DNA of 64,000 nucleotides. It comes from Portunus trituberculatus. Lineage: Eukaryota > Arthropoda > Malacostraca > Decapoda > Portunidae. The stretch spans positions 36,406,050-36,470,049 of the forward strand of contig NC_059301.1 in assembly GCF_017591435.1 (NCBI RefSeq). Direction: 5' to 3'. Each line of letters begins with the position of its first letter. Position 1 is the stretch's first letter. The translations under genes were made by a program, and so were the position numbers. Shown piece after piece: positions 23,179 to 34,820 of the stretch. The notes under the pieces were generated by a model. That model worked only from the letters and a program-made list of their open reading frames with translations, made no database searches and was not told the DNA's origin.

Positions 23179-24023
23179 CTAAAACAGACACATAATTACT
23201 ATGAAAAGTTCACAATAATATTTAACCTCTAAAGTGTGGAGAGGTTCCTAGTAGACATCCCTCCCAGCCAGAAAAGGTTTGATAATTCCACAAAAATAGA
23301 TTGTTTTGTATCACCAATTCCTCAATCCTACCTTGACTACTTGCTGAAAACATAATAGCATCACACTTATACATCATTCCTCTTCAGTAAACCACAATTC
23401 ATTAGGTGATGTGGTGTCTGGTGAAATGATGAAATAGTCACTTTCTCAATGTGCCATGCAGCTCCCTGGTTAAGATCTCAGCTGGGGATTCCCAAGCCTC
23501 CTTAACTGATTTTCTTCACATACTCCCTCACTCATATGAATACTTAAATCTATCATTTTGCAAACACACTAAGGGAAATGGTATTGTTGTCTGTCATTTA
23601 TAACACACAAGAAAAATTATAAGCATCATTGCTGAAAGGATATATTTGAGTGATGCACACTAATAGTGCTTTATGTGTGCTGGAAACTTAACAGAGTAAC
23701 TTCTAACTCTCTCCCAGTAGAATTTTCAACAAGATGCTGTTTTGGAGCATATTTCCCCTTACATGGAGTGAAAGTAACTAACCACTTTTCCTCGTCTAAG
23801 GATTGAGAGGAAGAATTAGCATTTTCCTTGTAATCATTACTATGGTTAGTAGAACACTAAAGCTCAGAGAGAGAGAAAAAAAAAAAAAAAAAAAACTCAC
23901 AAAAATTTGAAATTTTGCCTGCCAAATGCAGAACTACAGATGCTAACCTCCCTCCATGATGCAACAACTAAGGACACCACTCACCTTTTGGAAGTCAATT
24001 AAGGGCACTTCCAACATATGCTA

Positions 24024-24110
<87 letters not shown>

Positions 24111-24116
24111 TCTAAC
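23179..24116. other. ERCC6 intron; nothing recognised but microsatellites
   Basis: 938 bases, AT-rich, with an A run near 23878-23895 and an A/TA tract at about 24022-24109 beside the upstream exon's donor. Confidence 0.85.
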
Positions 24117-24418
24117 CTCTTTGAAGTGTCAGCTGAGTCCAAGATGGTGCCAAATGGTGTCATTTCTCCACAGCTTATCATTTCTCTTTTAGATTTCACA
24201 GCAGAATTATTTTTTTCCACAGACAGATGCTTTTCTGTGCAAATCTTACTTGGTCTTGGAAATGATACAGTCTTGCTAGCATTGGAGGTGGTTCCAAATG
24301 GTGTCATCTGTCCTTCACGAATAAGCTTTTCTCTTTCATCATCATCCTTTGTGTCCATTTCTTCAGTTTCTTCTTCTTCCTCTAAAATTTCTCCATCTTC
24401 CAACTCTAGATCATCAAG
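24117..24418 (-). CDS. ERCC6: ERCC6 (CSB) coding exon with MTPFGT motifs
   Basis: 302 bases. Acceptor TTTCAG before 24418 (phase 0), donor GTTAGA after 24117 (phase 2). It encodes LDDLELEDGEILEEEEETEE, then IREGQMTPFGTTS and, further on, CGEMTPFGTILDS. The (G)xMTPFGT motif is a conserved short element of the ERCC6 N-terminal region; here it is duplicated within one exon. Highly acidic at its start. The donor is only a few bases from a 68-base (TA)n. Confidence 0.92.
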
Positions 24419-24630
24419 CTGAAAAAATACTTTCCAGTGAAAAGTAACTTCTCACCTCTCGAAGTCTAGTACAGTACTACTGAGATGCAAAATACACAAA
24501 GCACATATCAAATACAAATGATCTATAACAGAAGCTTCTAAATGATTGTTTGAATGTTTCACATGTTATAGATTATAGACTGCTCATAATGTATGTTACT
24601 AAGTGGAAATTCAAGAAAGCCTGTCATTAC
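24419..24630. other. ERCC6 intron
   Basis: 212 bases with consensus borders; nothing else seen. Confidence 0.85.
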
Positions 24631-24776
24631 CTCTTCTGCATTCATCTCAGCTGATGCAAGTTTCTGCTCTAGATTTTTTTCTCGTACCCTGAGTGTCTTC
24701 AATTGCTGAGCTTTGCTGTTTATATCTTCTTCAACCTTAAAATACATACGAGGGTCCACAACACGCTGCTGCATAC
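24631..24776 (-). CDS. ERCC6: ERCC6 (CSB) N-terminal coding exon, coiled coil
   Basis: 146 bases. Acceptor GACCAG before 24776, donor GTAATG after 24631. It enters in phase 1 (G|GT glycine) and leaves in phase 0. It encodes MQQRVVDPRMYFKVEED and continues with a charged helical stretch (KTLRVREKNLEQKLASAEM) typical of the coiled-coil part N-terminal to the MTPFGT region. The upstream exon is 14.4 kb away across a LINE-rich intron. Confidence 0.85.
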
Positions 24777-25246
24777 CTGGTCAAATATAGAGTCTTCAAT
24801 TTTTTCCAAGTTTAAGAGTGAATAATAAATCAGCTCATCAGTCCACTAGCCACAGAGCCATTCTATAACTGACAACACAGGGAATACTCTATATAATACT
24901 CTATTGATTCAAAGCAAAAAATTTTCACTGTAAAAAATAAAATTTTCATTCAAATCTTGATTTATTCTACCTGAATTTATTATTTTTCTTTATCATTTCT
25001 GCAAAATTACAAAATCTAAGTAAGCTTCAACAATATGTTTTGATGAATGGCTACACTAAGTTATCAGAATATATTATAAGTTGTGTATATCAGTGTTCTC
25101 ATACCTACAGCATCAACAAAAAAACGAAGCACCATCACACACAGGCACCCCATATGTTTTTTTTTTTTTTTACAAATTATAAATTGCATTACTTCTAATT
25201 AAATCTATGACAACTCACTTGTGCCAAGTGGTTGTCAGAAGTGTAA
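24777..25246. other. Intron sequence, nothing recognised
   Basis: AT-rich, with a T run near 25158-25171. Confidence 0.6.
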
Positions 25247-25403
25247 AAAGGTTAGTTCTCATCCTGATTAAAGAAAGTGTGTCTTAAAAGAAACAAACAG
25301 GCACTGGATACAATTTTCTACATAAAAAGGTTAGTTCTCATCCTGATTAAAGAAAGTGTGTGTTAAAAGAAACAAACAGGCACTGGACACAATTTTCTAC
25401 AAT
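25247..25403. repeat. Tandem duplication of a 79-bp unit
   Basis: AAGGTTAGTTCTCATCCTGA... occurs at about 25248 and again at about 25327, nearly identical, through CACAATTTTCTACA. Confidence 0.9.
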
Positions 25404-25438
25404 CAAATCCAGTGATAGCCTCTGGTAAACAAATATAA

Positions 25439-26060
25439 ATGACTCACAGAGAAAGAAAAAGGATCCAGTTTGCAAAGAAATATCAAGATTGGACCTTAGA
25501 GAAGTGGCGTACAGTACTGTGGTCTGATGAGAGCACTTTCTGTGTGAGTGGTAAAACATCTAACAGAGTGTACAGACGCCCAGGCTCTGATCCCGATGAT
25601 CCCCACTACACTCAAAAATCCACCAAACATCCTCAGAATTTAATTTTAATGTTTTGGGTATGTTTTACTTTCAATGGTCTTAATGATCTTGTTTTGTTCC
25701 CTAAAAACACAACTATCACCAAAGTGTATTTGGAACGCTTAATGGATAATATTGAGTCATCATTTGAGTAAACCAAAGGTGAGATTTTCCAACAGGATGG
25801 GGCACCAGCTCATACTGCTAAAATTGTCAAAGAATGGCTAGATAATTGTGAAATCAACACCATAAAAGATTGGCCTGGCAATTCACCAGATATTTCTTCA
25901 ATAGAGAATTTATGGGCTGTAATTAAGGGCAAATTACAAGGCCGTAACACCTCCACACTTTCCAAACCGGAAAAAGAACTTCACAATAGTTGGGCAGACT
26001 TCAAGCCTGAAACACTTCAAAATCTAGCTGACTGTGTGCCAAAACATCTCAGAGAGGTGC
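25439..26060 (+). pseudogene. Tc1/mariner-superfamily transposase, catalytic half (DD35E spacing)
   Basis: It begins in the linker (THRERKRIQFAKKYQDWT), then WRTVLWSDESTF (first D), RPGSDPDDPHY, and FQQDGAPAHTAKIVKEWLD (second D), then NSPDISSIENLWA (catalytic E). I count 35 residues between the second D and E, one more than typical Tc1 (34). A single in-frame TAA sits at about 25771, a few codons before the second D. The N-terminal DNA-binding half is missing. The C-terminus dissolves into lysine codons in a poly(A) tract. Confidence 0.85.
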
Positions 26061-26091
26061 TCAAAAAAAAAGAAAAAGAAAAAAAAACAAG

Positions 26092-26123
<32 letters not shown>

Positions 26124-26160
26124 CAATAAAAAAAAAAAAAAAAAAAAAAAAAGAAATGCA
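26061..26160. repeat. A-rich / poly(A) tracts with two ATGCAATAAA motifs
   Basis: Long A runs punctuated by G, C and two ATGCAATAAA units at the 3' side of the transposase. Confidence 0.9.
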
Positions 26161-26879
<719 letters not shown>

Positions 26880-27017
26880 TTACCTAGTTGTAGTTTTACA
26901 GGGCCTGGGCTTTATGCTCGTGTGGTCCCGTCTCCATATCTACACTTATCCAATTTTTCTTTAAAACTATGTACACTCTTTACTGATACCACTTCCTCAC
27001 TCAAACTGTTCCAAGTC

Positions 27018-29809
27018 TCAACACATCTTTGCGGAAACTAAATTTTTAACATCTCTCAGACATCGTCCCTTCCTTAGTTTCTTACTATGCAATCTTGTGC
27101 TTCTAAAGTCATATTCTTCTCTCAGGATCAGTTTCTCATTATCCACTTCATCCATTCCGTTAATCAATTTATAAACTTGTATCAGATCCCTCTCTCTTCT
27201 CTGCTCCAAGGTTGGTAGATCCATTGCCTTTAGTCTCTCCTCATATGCCATCCCTTTAAATTCTGGAACCATTCTTGTAGCCATTTTTGTAGTCTCTAAT
27301 TTTCTTATGTGTTTCTTTTATGGGGAGTCCACACAACTCCTGCATATTCCAATCTAGGTCTTATTTTAGTACTTATCAATTTCTTCATCATTTCCTTGTC
27401 CATATAGTGAAATGCTACTCCAATATTCCTTAGCAAATTATACGTCTCTCTGAAAATTCTATCAATATGGCTAACCGGTTGATTATTTTCTTCCATTGTC
27501 ACTCCCAAGTCCTTTTCCTTTTTACTTTTTCTAGTTCTACTCCATCTCCCATCTTATAGATTCCCACTGGTCGTCTTTCACTTTTCCCATTTCCATGACA
27601 TGGCTTTTGTCCACATTGAATTCCATCTCCCATTTTTGCTCCATTTCCAGATCTTGTTTAAGTCTTCCTGTAGTATTTCACAATCCTCTTTTGTTTAATG
27701 ACTCTGCACAGTTTCGCATCGTCCACAAACAGATTTATGTAGCTGTTCACTCCCTCTGGCATGTCATTTATATATACGAGAAAAGTATTGGTGCCAATAC
27801 TGACCCCTGTGGCACTCCGCTGTCTACTGTTCTCCACTTGGACTTCATATCTTTAACTATCGTCCTTATTTCTCTCCCCCTTAAGTAATTCTTCATCCAT
27901 CTCAATGTGCTTCCTTTTAAGCCACCCTTCTCCTCTAACTTCCATAGTAATCTTTCATGTGGCACTTTATCAAAAGCCTTTTTTAGATCTAAATAAATAC
28001 AGTCAATCCATCCCTCTCTCTTGTACTTTATCAACTATTCTAGAGTAGAAACTCAATAAATTTGTCACACATGACCGACCTTTTCTAAAACCAAATTGGC
28101 TATTTGATAATATTTTGTTGTCTTCAAGAAACTCGATCCATTGCTTCTTTATTACTTTTTCACACATCTTGCATATTACACTAGTTAGTGATACCGGTCT
28201 GTAATTTAAAGGTTCTTCCTTCCTTCCGCTCTTATATATGGGAACCACCTCAGCTCTTTTCCACTCCACTGGCACTGTTCCATTTTCTATTGAGCATTTT
28301 ATGATGTTGTATATTGGACTTGCTAGTTCTTCCCTACATTCTTTCAGTATTCTGCCTGAGACTTCATCCGGTCCCATTGCCTTTTCCTCATCCAATTCCG
28401 TCATCAACTTTTTATTTCAAGCTTGGTTACTTTAATCTCTTTCATATAGACAGTCTCTATTACCCTGTGGTCTTTCAAATTTGGATTCCTTAGTAAAGAC
28501 CTCATGAAATTTACTATTTAACAGTTCTGCCATACTTTTGGGTCTTCCACCATTCCGTTCTCTCCTTTTAACCTTTCTATTGTTTCTTTTTGTCTTATTT
28601 TTCCATTTATGAATCTGTAGAACAATTTTGGTTGTTCCTTACATTTTTCGACAATGTCCTTTTCATAGTTCTTTTCTTCTTCCTTTCTCACCTTAGCATA
28701 TTCATTTCTTGCTGTTTTGAAGTTTTCCTTATTTTCTGGATTTCTGTTTCTTCTCCACCTTTTCCATGCTCCATCTCGTTTCTCCTTTGCCCTAGCACAT
28801 CTTGCATTAAACCAATCTTTCTTTCCTTCTTCTTTAGGTCTATATTTCGGAACATATTCCTGACCCCAGTTTTGTATATTTCCAAAATAAGTTATATTTC
28901 TCTTGAACCGTTAATGAGTTTTCCATCTCCTCCCAGTTTACGTTTTAAAATAGTTCTTGAGATTCTCAATATCAGCCTTTCTGTAATTTAATCGGTCTCC
29001 TTTGTATGATTCATCTCTATCTTCCTTTCCTTCTTCTATATCCATCTCTAATATTACATGGTCACTCTTTCCCAATGGGCACTTGTATCTTATATCATCG
29101 TTAATTGGTATATCCCTTGTAAAAACTAGGTCTAATCTTGCCGGCTCATCGTTTCCTCTGAATCTTGTGTTTTCCTTTACTCTTTGGACCATCAAATTAT
29201 CTATCATTAGGTTCAGGAATCTATCTCCCCAGGCATCTTCCCCCATACCACTTTCATAATTTTCCCAGTCTACCTCCTTACAGTTGAAATCTCCTATCAA
29301 TATCACTTTTCTCCTTTCCTTAATGATTCTTGTAAGACTCCTTATTGTGTCATCTATCATGTCTCTATATTCTTGGTTAGTCCATGAGTTTGTTTTGGTG
29401 GCACATATGTTCCAATGATTGTTAACTCCTTTTGTTAATATGCATCTTAACATACAGTATTTCTGATTTTCCTTCCCAAACTCCACTTGATTTACCACTA
29501 TCTCCTTCCTTAACATCATCATGACTCCTCCTCCTCCTTTACCCACTCTCTCTCTCCATATATTATACCTTTTATCTATGTCTATTTTATTGCCTCATTT
29601 AACTTTGTTTCCACCAGGCATACAATATCTGGTTCTTCTTTCTTTATGTAATCTCTTAATTCTAATTTACTAGATAAAATCCCATCTATGTTTGTATACA
29701 TCATTTTTAATCTCTTGTTCTTATCATTTTTAGTTAAACTTGCTCCATTCTTTTCTCTTCTTTCTCTTTTATATACCATTTCCTTATCCTGTCTCCTATA
29801 ATTCTCCAA
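27018..29809 (-). pseudogene. LINE A3 ORF2: endonuclease + RT, frameshifted
   Basis: The endonuclease at 28938-29546 and 29582-29809 includes MYTNIDGILSSKLELRD, VCLVETKL, ILIGDFNCKEVDW and LGKSDHVILEMD. RT at 28003-28407 ([36 protein letters not shown]), 27768-28034 ([27 protein letters not shown]), and 27305-27508 and 27018-27284 (thumb and C-terminus). Pieces overlap by only a few bases, so most breaks are single indels. The copy looks young. Confidence 0.85.
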
Positions 29810-30752
29810 AAATGCCTTCTTCTCCTCCTCTGACCTTTCATTATTTTTTCTCTTGCTTCTGCCACCAGTTCATTGTGTCTCTTCCTTTCCTCCTCGTTTC
29901 TATTTTTCTTTATATATATATCTTTGCAACCTTCTGTTTCTCTGAGTTTCGTTTTTCTATATAGTACTTCTTCTGCTGCTGCTTGTGATTTTAGTAATAT
30001 CTTAATTGGTCTCACTGTTCCTTCTTGATATGGTCCCATTCTATGGATTTCTTCTACTTCCTCTTCTAAGTTCTGTCTATCCTCGTCATTCAGATGTTTT
30101 AGTAGGTCTTTTACTGATTTCATTTCGTCTTTTCCTTCTTGGTCTATATTTAACATTTTTTCTTTCAGTCCAAAATAATTACACTTCTTTTTTTCTGCAA
30201 TTTCTCTTACTAAATTTTCTTTTTTCTTGAGGACTCCTATCATTTTGCTTGTCATATTTTCATCTCTTTCTTTTAACTGTTCTTGAAATACTTCTTGAAA
30301 TGATTCCTTGTCTTTCTTATCTTGGATTCTCCATGCTTTTTTAATCACGTCTTGTACTCTTTCTTCTTCTTTGTTAACTAGATCTTTTAGCTTTTCTTTT
30401 TCTTTCTCGGCTTTACCGAGTCCTTCTTCCATCAATTTCTTATAGTTCGCTATTTGGACTTTTAATTCTTCATTTTCGGTTCTTAGCCTAGTTTCGTTTT
30501 CTTCCACTCTTTTATCCTTTCTTTCAATTTCTGGAGCTCTTTATCCTGTTCTTCATTCTCTTTCATTCCCATACTCTCCTTTATCAATTTATCCAATTTC
30601 GTTCGATAGTTAAGACTCTATCAAATAGTGAAGTTTGCGCCGTATCAAAGCCTTCAAATTCTCCTCCTCCCTCACCAACATTGTCATCATCAGCTTTCAT
30701 TCTTTCCTTGTCACATACCTGCATTTAGATGGAATCTCTTTCTCACTCATTA
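29734..30752 (-). pseudogene. LINE A3 ORF1: coiled coil plus RRM-like domain
   Basis: The start at 30752 gives MSEKEIPSKCR. One break lies near 30510, and then a 257-residue open frame (30507-29734) shows about 100 residues of Lys/Glu-rich coiled coil. A conserved block follows (VREIAEKKKCNYFGLKEKM ... HRMGPYQEGTVRPIKILL ... SQAAAEEVLYRKTKL). The spacing resembles the coiled-coil/RRM/C-terminal layout of L1 ORF1p-type RNA chaperones. That resemblance is inference; no CCHC knuckles are seen. Confidence 0.65.
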
Positions 30753-30885
30753 TTATTTAATACTGTATTCATGAAAGGAAAAATGAGTCCACACTTATCG
30801 CCCAGGCCACTGTAAACCCAAACAAAAGTAGTGAAGATCAGCTGATTGTCGGGAGCGACGGTATCTCGTCCTTCCTCTGCTGCGT

Positions 30886-30994
<109 letters not shown>

Positions 30995-31023
30995 TTACCT
31001 ATTTGTGTATTACAGGACCCGAG

Positions 31024-32511
31024 CTAAGCTCTCTGTGTCCTGTCTCCTTGTCCATTCCTGTCATATCTCTCTTTCATCTGATTGACACACACCGCGTCAA
31101 CGACATCACTGCTCAGTTTATTCCATTTATCAATACTATGATGCGGGAAACTGTATTTTCTCATGTCATTTAGACAGATGTCTTTTAATAGTTTTTTTCC
31201 ATGTCCTCGGAGATGATTACTTGTGGTCACCTTTATCAACTCTCTGTCCAATATGTCAATCTTGTTCACCAATTTATACATAGTTATCATGTCTCCTCTT
31301 GTTCTTCTCTCTTCTAATGTGGTCAGCCCCAGCTTCCTCAGTCTTTCCTCAAAGTCTAACTCCCTGAGTCCTGGTACCATCCTTGTTGCCAGCCTCTGTA
31401 CCCTTTCCACCTTCTTCACATTTTTCTTCATATGTGGTGACCACACACAAGCTGCATATTCTAACTGGGGTCTTGTTAAGGTACATAATATCTTCTTCAT
31501 CATTCCTTCATCTAGGTAGTGGAATGCAAGGCCAATATTTTGAAGCATGTTATATGTTTTCAAAAATATCTTGTTAATGTGTTTCTCCGGTGACAAAGTG
31601 TTTTGCACTGTTACTCCTAAGTTTTTCTCCTCAATGGTCTCTTTAATTTTCTCATCACCCAGCCTGTAATCCCTGTTTGGTCTGTATCTGCTTCTTCCCA
31701 TTTTCATAACATGGCTCTTGTCTATATTAAATTCCATTTGCCACTCTTTACTCCACTCATATATTTTATCAAGATCTTCCTGTAACTTGTTACAATCTTC
31801 CACATTCTTTACTCTCCTCATAATTTTAGTATCGTCCGCGAACATGTTCATGTGACTGTCAATTCCTACTGGCATATCATTAACATAAATCAAAAACATG
31901 ATGGGACCAAGCACTGACTCTTGTGGAACTCCACTGGTTACCTTCTTCCACTCGGACTTCCTTCCTCTCACCACTGTTCTCATTTCTCTTCCCATTAAGT
32001 AATTTTCCATCCATTTTGCTAGTTTATCATTTACTCCTCCAATCTTCTTTAGTTTCCACATCAGTCTATTGTGTGGTACTTTATCAAAGGCCTTTCTCAA
32101 GTCCAGGTAGATAGCATCCACCCATCCCTCTCTATGTTGTAGTATGTCAGTCACTCTTGAATAAAAACATAATAAATTGGATACGCATGATCTTCCTTTT
32201 CTGAAACCAAACTGTCTTTCACTCAGAATGATTTCACTTTCTAGATACTCACTCCACTTAGCTATAATTACTTCTTCACATACCTTGCACAATATACTAG
32301 TCAACGATACTGGTCTATAATTTAGCGGTTCCATTCTACTACCATTCTTATATATAGGCACAATGTCAGCTCTTTTCCACTCTTTCGGGACTATTCCTGT
32401 TTGTATGGAGGTTTCCACAATATCAAATACAGGGTTAAACAATTGATCCTTACATTCTTTTAGCAACCTCCCAGATATGCCATCAGGCCCCATTGATTTA
32501 TTAATACCCAA
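31024..32511 (-). CDS. LINE C ORF2, reverse transcriptase domain (open 495-codon stretch)
   Basis: Copies element RNA into target DNA. Uninterrupted motifs: [108 protein letters not shown] (catalytic), then thumb (RPQLEYAACVWSPHMKK) and C-terminal region. The second glycine of the usual GVPQGS motif is glutamate here. The stop lies 30 bases from the 3' terminus, so the stop/3' UTR is very short. The upstream ORF2 pieces are in other frames, so the whole protein is broken near 32510 and 32765. Confidence 0.85.
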   Translation of the reverse strand: MGINKSMGPDGISGRLLKECKDQLFNPVFDIVETSIQTGIVPKEWKRADIVPIYKNGSRMEPLNYRPVSLTSILCKVCEEVIIAKWSEYLESEIILSERQFGFRKGRSCVSNLLCFYSRVTDILQHREGWVDAIYLDLRKAFDKVPHNRLMWKLKKIGGVNDKLAKWMENYLMGREMRTVVRGRKSEWKKVTSGVPQESVLGPIMFLIYVNDMPVGIDSHMNMFADDTKIMRRVKNVEDCNKLQEDLDKIYEWSKEWQMEFNIDKSHVMKMGRSRYRPNRDYRLGDEKIKETIEEKNLGVTVQNTLSPEKHINKIFLKTYNMLQNIGLAFHYLDEGMMKKILCTLTRPQLEYAACVWSPHMKKNVKKVERVQRLATRMVPGLRELDFEERLRKLGLTTLEERRTRGDMITMYKLVNKIDILDRELIKVTTSNHLRGHGKKLLKDICLNDMRKYSFPHHSIDKWNKLSSDVVDAVCVNQMKERYDRNGQGDRTQRA

Positions 32512-33902
32512 ATTGGTTATAATTTTCCTTAGAAACCATGATGTCCTGCATTTGCTTTATTTTCGTAGGCCTTCCTCCCATAAAATGCTCCTCCTGTGTT
32601 AACACTTTGCAAAAGTTGTCGTTCAAAATTTCAGCTATATCTCTAGCATCCTCATATACTTCTTCCCCATTTTTTATCTTTTCTATTGCCTCCTTTATAT
32701 TTAGTTTTCCGTTTATGAATTTGTAAAACATATTAGGGTCACTATCAGTTTTCCACCACCCTCTATTCATATTCCTTTTGTGCTGTTCTCCTTACTTTAA
32801 CATATCTATTCCTTGCTGTTTTGTAAACTTCTCTGGATAACACATCACTGTTTTTCTTAAGTTTCTTCCATGCCTTTTCTTTGTTCTTTTTTGCTTCTCC
32901 ACAATTTCTATTAAACCACTGTTTATTATTTAAAGTCCTCTTTCTGTGATATGGCACAAACTTTTTCACAGCAGAGTTATACAAATCCATAAATTTATCA
33001 TATTTCAATTGCATATTCCTTTCCTGGTATACCACGGACCAGTCAATTTAATTAAAGAACTCCCTTATATGGTTATAATTTGCCCTAATATAATTTAATT
33101 TTTCCTCCCTGCATTCCACAATCTTATTCGTGCTTAATTCGTATCCAGCTCAAAGCTTAGGACATCATGATCGCTTCTCCCAAGGGACATTTATGTTCAA
33201 TTTCCTCTTTTAGAGATGCCCTGGTAAATACCAAATCCAACCTGCTGCAACATCTTGTCCCCTGCACCTTGTTGGTGATCTCACCCACTGTGTCATCAAG
33301 TTATTTGTTGCTACATTTAACAATTCCTCTGCCCACTCACCACCGTTCACCACTTCGTAGTCTTCCCACACTATTTCTTTACAATTAAAGTCTCCGACTA
33401 TCATCACTCTATCCTTTCTGATGAGTTCTTGCTTCATTCTGTCTAGAGTATTTCTCATCACCATTTGATACTGTTCATATTCCCAAGCACTGGTTCTGGG
33501 TGGTATGTATACTGTTATAATATTAATGTCCCTCTTACCATCTGTTATAAGCATACTTATCACTTCCTCATTTCTCTTACTATAGTTCACCTCCTTCACT
33601 ATCAGATCTTCCTTTATAAGAACCATTATACCACCACCTCCTTTATATTTTCTATCTACTTTGTAGTGTTTTACAACAAACCAGTCTAGCTTTATTTCGG
33701 GCCTTAGCTTTGTTTCCACTACACACATTATGTCCGGTTCATTATTTCTTAGGTAATCCATACATTCTAGCCTCTTAGACAGAAATCCATCTATATTCAT
33801 GTAAGTCACTTGTATTCCATTCCTAGTCTCTTTCTTCCATGTAATGTCTATTCCGCCTGTTTTATCCACCACTTCTTTAGCCTCCCATTTCTCATCCTCC
33901 AA
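32501..33902 (-). pseudogene. LINE C ORF2, endonuclease and linker part, frameshifted
   Basis: The endonuclease at 33210-33902 has VTYMNIDGFLSKRLECMDYL, PDIMCVVETKLRPEI, TVYIPPRTSAWEYEQY and MIVGDFNCKEIVWEDY, an exonuclease/endonuclease/phosphatase fold. The linker at 32763-33035 and 32501-32770 (WWKTDSDPNMFYKFINGK) leads to RT. Frame changes near 33205, 33035-33060 and 32765 separate the pieces. Confidence 0.8.
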
Positions 33903-33909
33903 AAAAACT

Positions 33910-34037
33910 TGGTCTTTTCCTCCTCTGTTCTTTTGTCATTCCTCTCTCTCACTTCAGTTACAAGCTCTTTCATTTTCATTCGTTCATCCTGTGACATATT
34001 TCTTCTTATGTAAATTGTTTTAGTTTCCTCAGAGTCC
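33910..34037 (-). pseudogene. LINE C ORF1, C-terminal part beyond the TTAA insertion
   Basis: Reads KDSEETKTIYIRRNMSQDER then MKMKELVTEVRERND. It continues the ORF1 frame exactly where the segment at 34821-35580 stops. Confidence 0.75.
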
Positions 34038-34041
34038 TTAA

Positions 34042-34303
34042 CCCCTTCAATACGGTGATGCCTATGTAGGCGTCATGAAGCCCCAGTAGCATATACGGTG
34101 ATGCCTACGTAGGCGTCATATTTCTTTTCTGAGCTTTCTTCAGTTCAGTTGTCCCGTATAGTGTGTTGGATACCAACTACACACGCCGTATGCTGTCTTT
34201 GAAATCCTAGTGCTCCTCCCACCATCCTTGTCTCCACCAATCACTAAAGATAAGCTACATCGTCCGCCTTGTGTCTAAAATTACCCAATGGCATAGACTG
34301 TTC

Positions 34304-34352
<49 letters not shown>

Positions 34353-34489
34353 TCCCTCCCCATCTCCCTTTCCTCCCTCCCATCTCGCTTCCTCCTCTCC
34401 TCTCCCTCTCGAAGATAAGTTACATCGTCCGCCTTGTAACATTCGTGGCACACACACACACACACACAAATACAAAACAACAAATTTTC

Positions 34490-34532
<43 letters not shown>

Positions 34533-34816
34533 TTTTCCCTTCCCTTCCCTCCTCCCCTCTTCCTCTCAAAGATAAGCTACATGCATCCCGCTTGTGTCTA
34601 AAATATTAGCAAATGTCACCCTCTCTCTCTCTCTCTCTCTCTTTTTCTCTGAAGAGAGAAGCATCCACTTTCCTCTTCGAAGGCGATATAGTGACTAAAA
34701 AATAGCAGCATAATACACAAAGACGACAAGTATGACAAGCTTGCACGAGTTTCCCGGCCGGCACTACCACCCGTATATCATACAGGTGGGCTTTTTTAAC
34801 ATCCGGCATGAAGGGG
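34042..34816. mobile_element. TTAA-flanked non-autonomous transposon inside LINE C ORF1
   Basis: TTAA occurs at 34038-34041 and 34817-34820. The ends CCCCTTCA (left) and, inverted, TGAAGGGG (right) are short TIRs. Near the left end a palindromic TGATGCCTACGTAGGCGTCA-type motif occurs twice. The interior holds (CT)n tracts and three copies of a GATAAG(C/T)TACAT(CG) block. No transposase. The pattern fits a piggyBac-type MITE. Confidence 0.85.
34308..34644. repeat. (CT)n tracts and a short (CA)n
   Basis: TC repeats at about 34308-34350, 34493-34530 and 34621-34644, and (CA)n at 34450-34467, all inside the TTAA element. Confidence 0.9.
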
Positions 34817-34820
34817 TTAA

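Noticed and set aside
31223..33689. Plus-strand ORFs opposite LINE C
   Set aside because: Ser/Phe-rich shadows of the RT and endonuclease frames.
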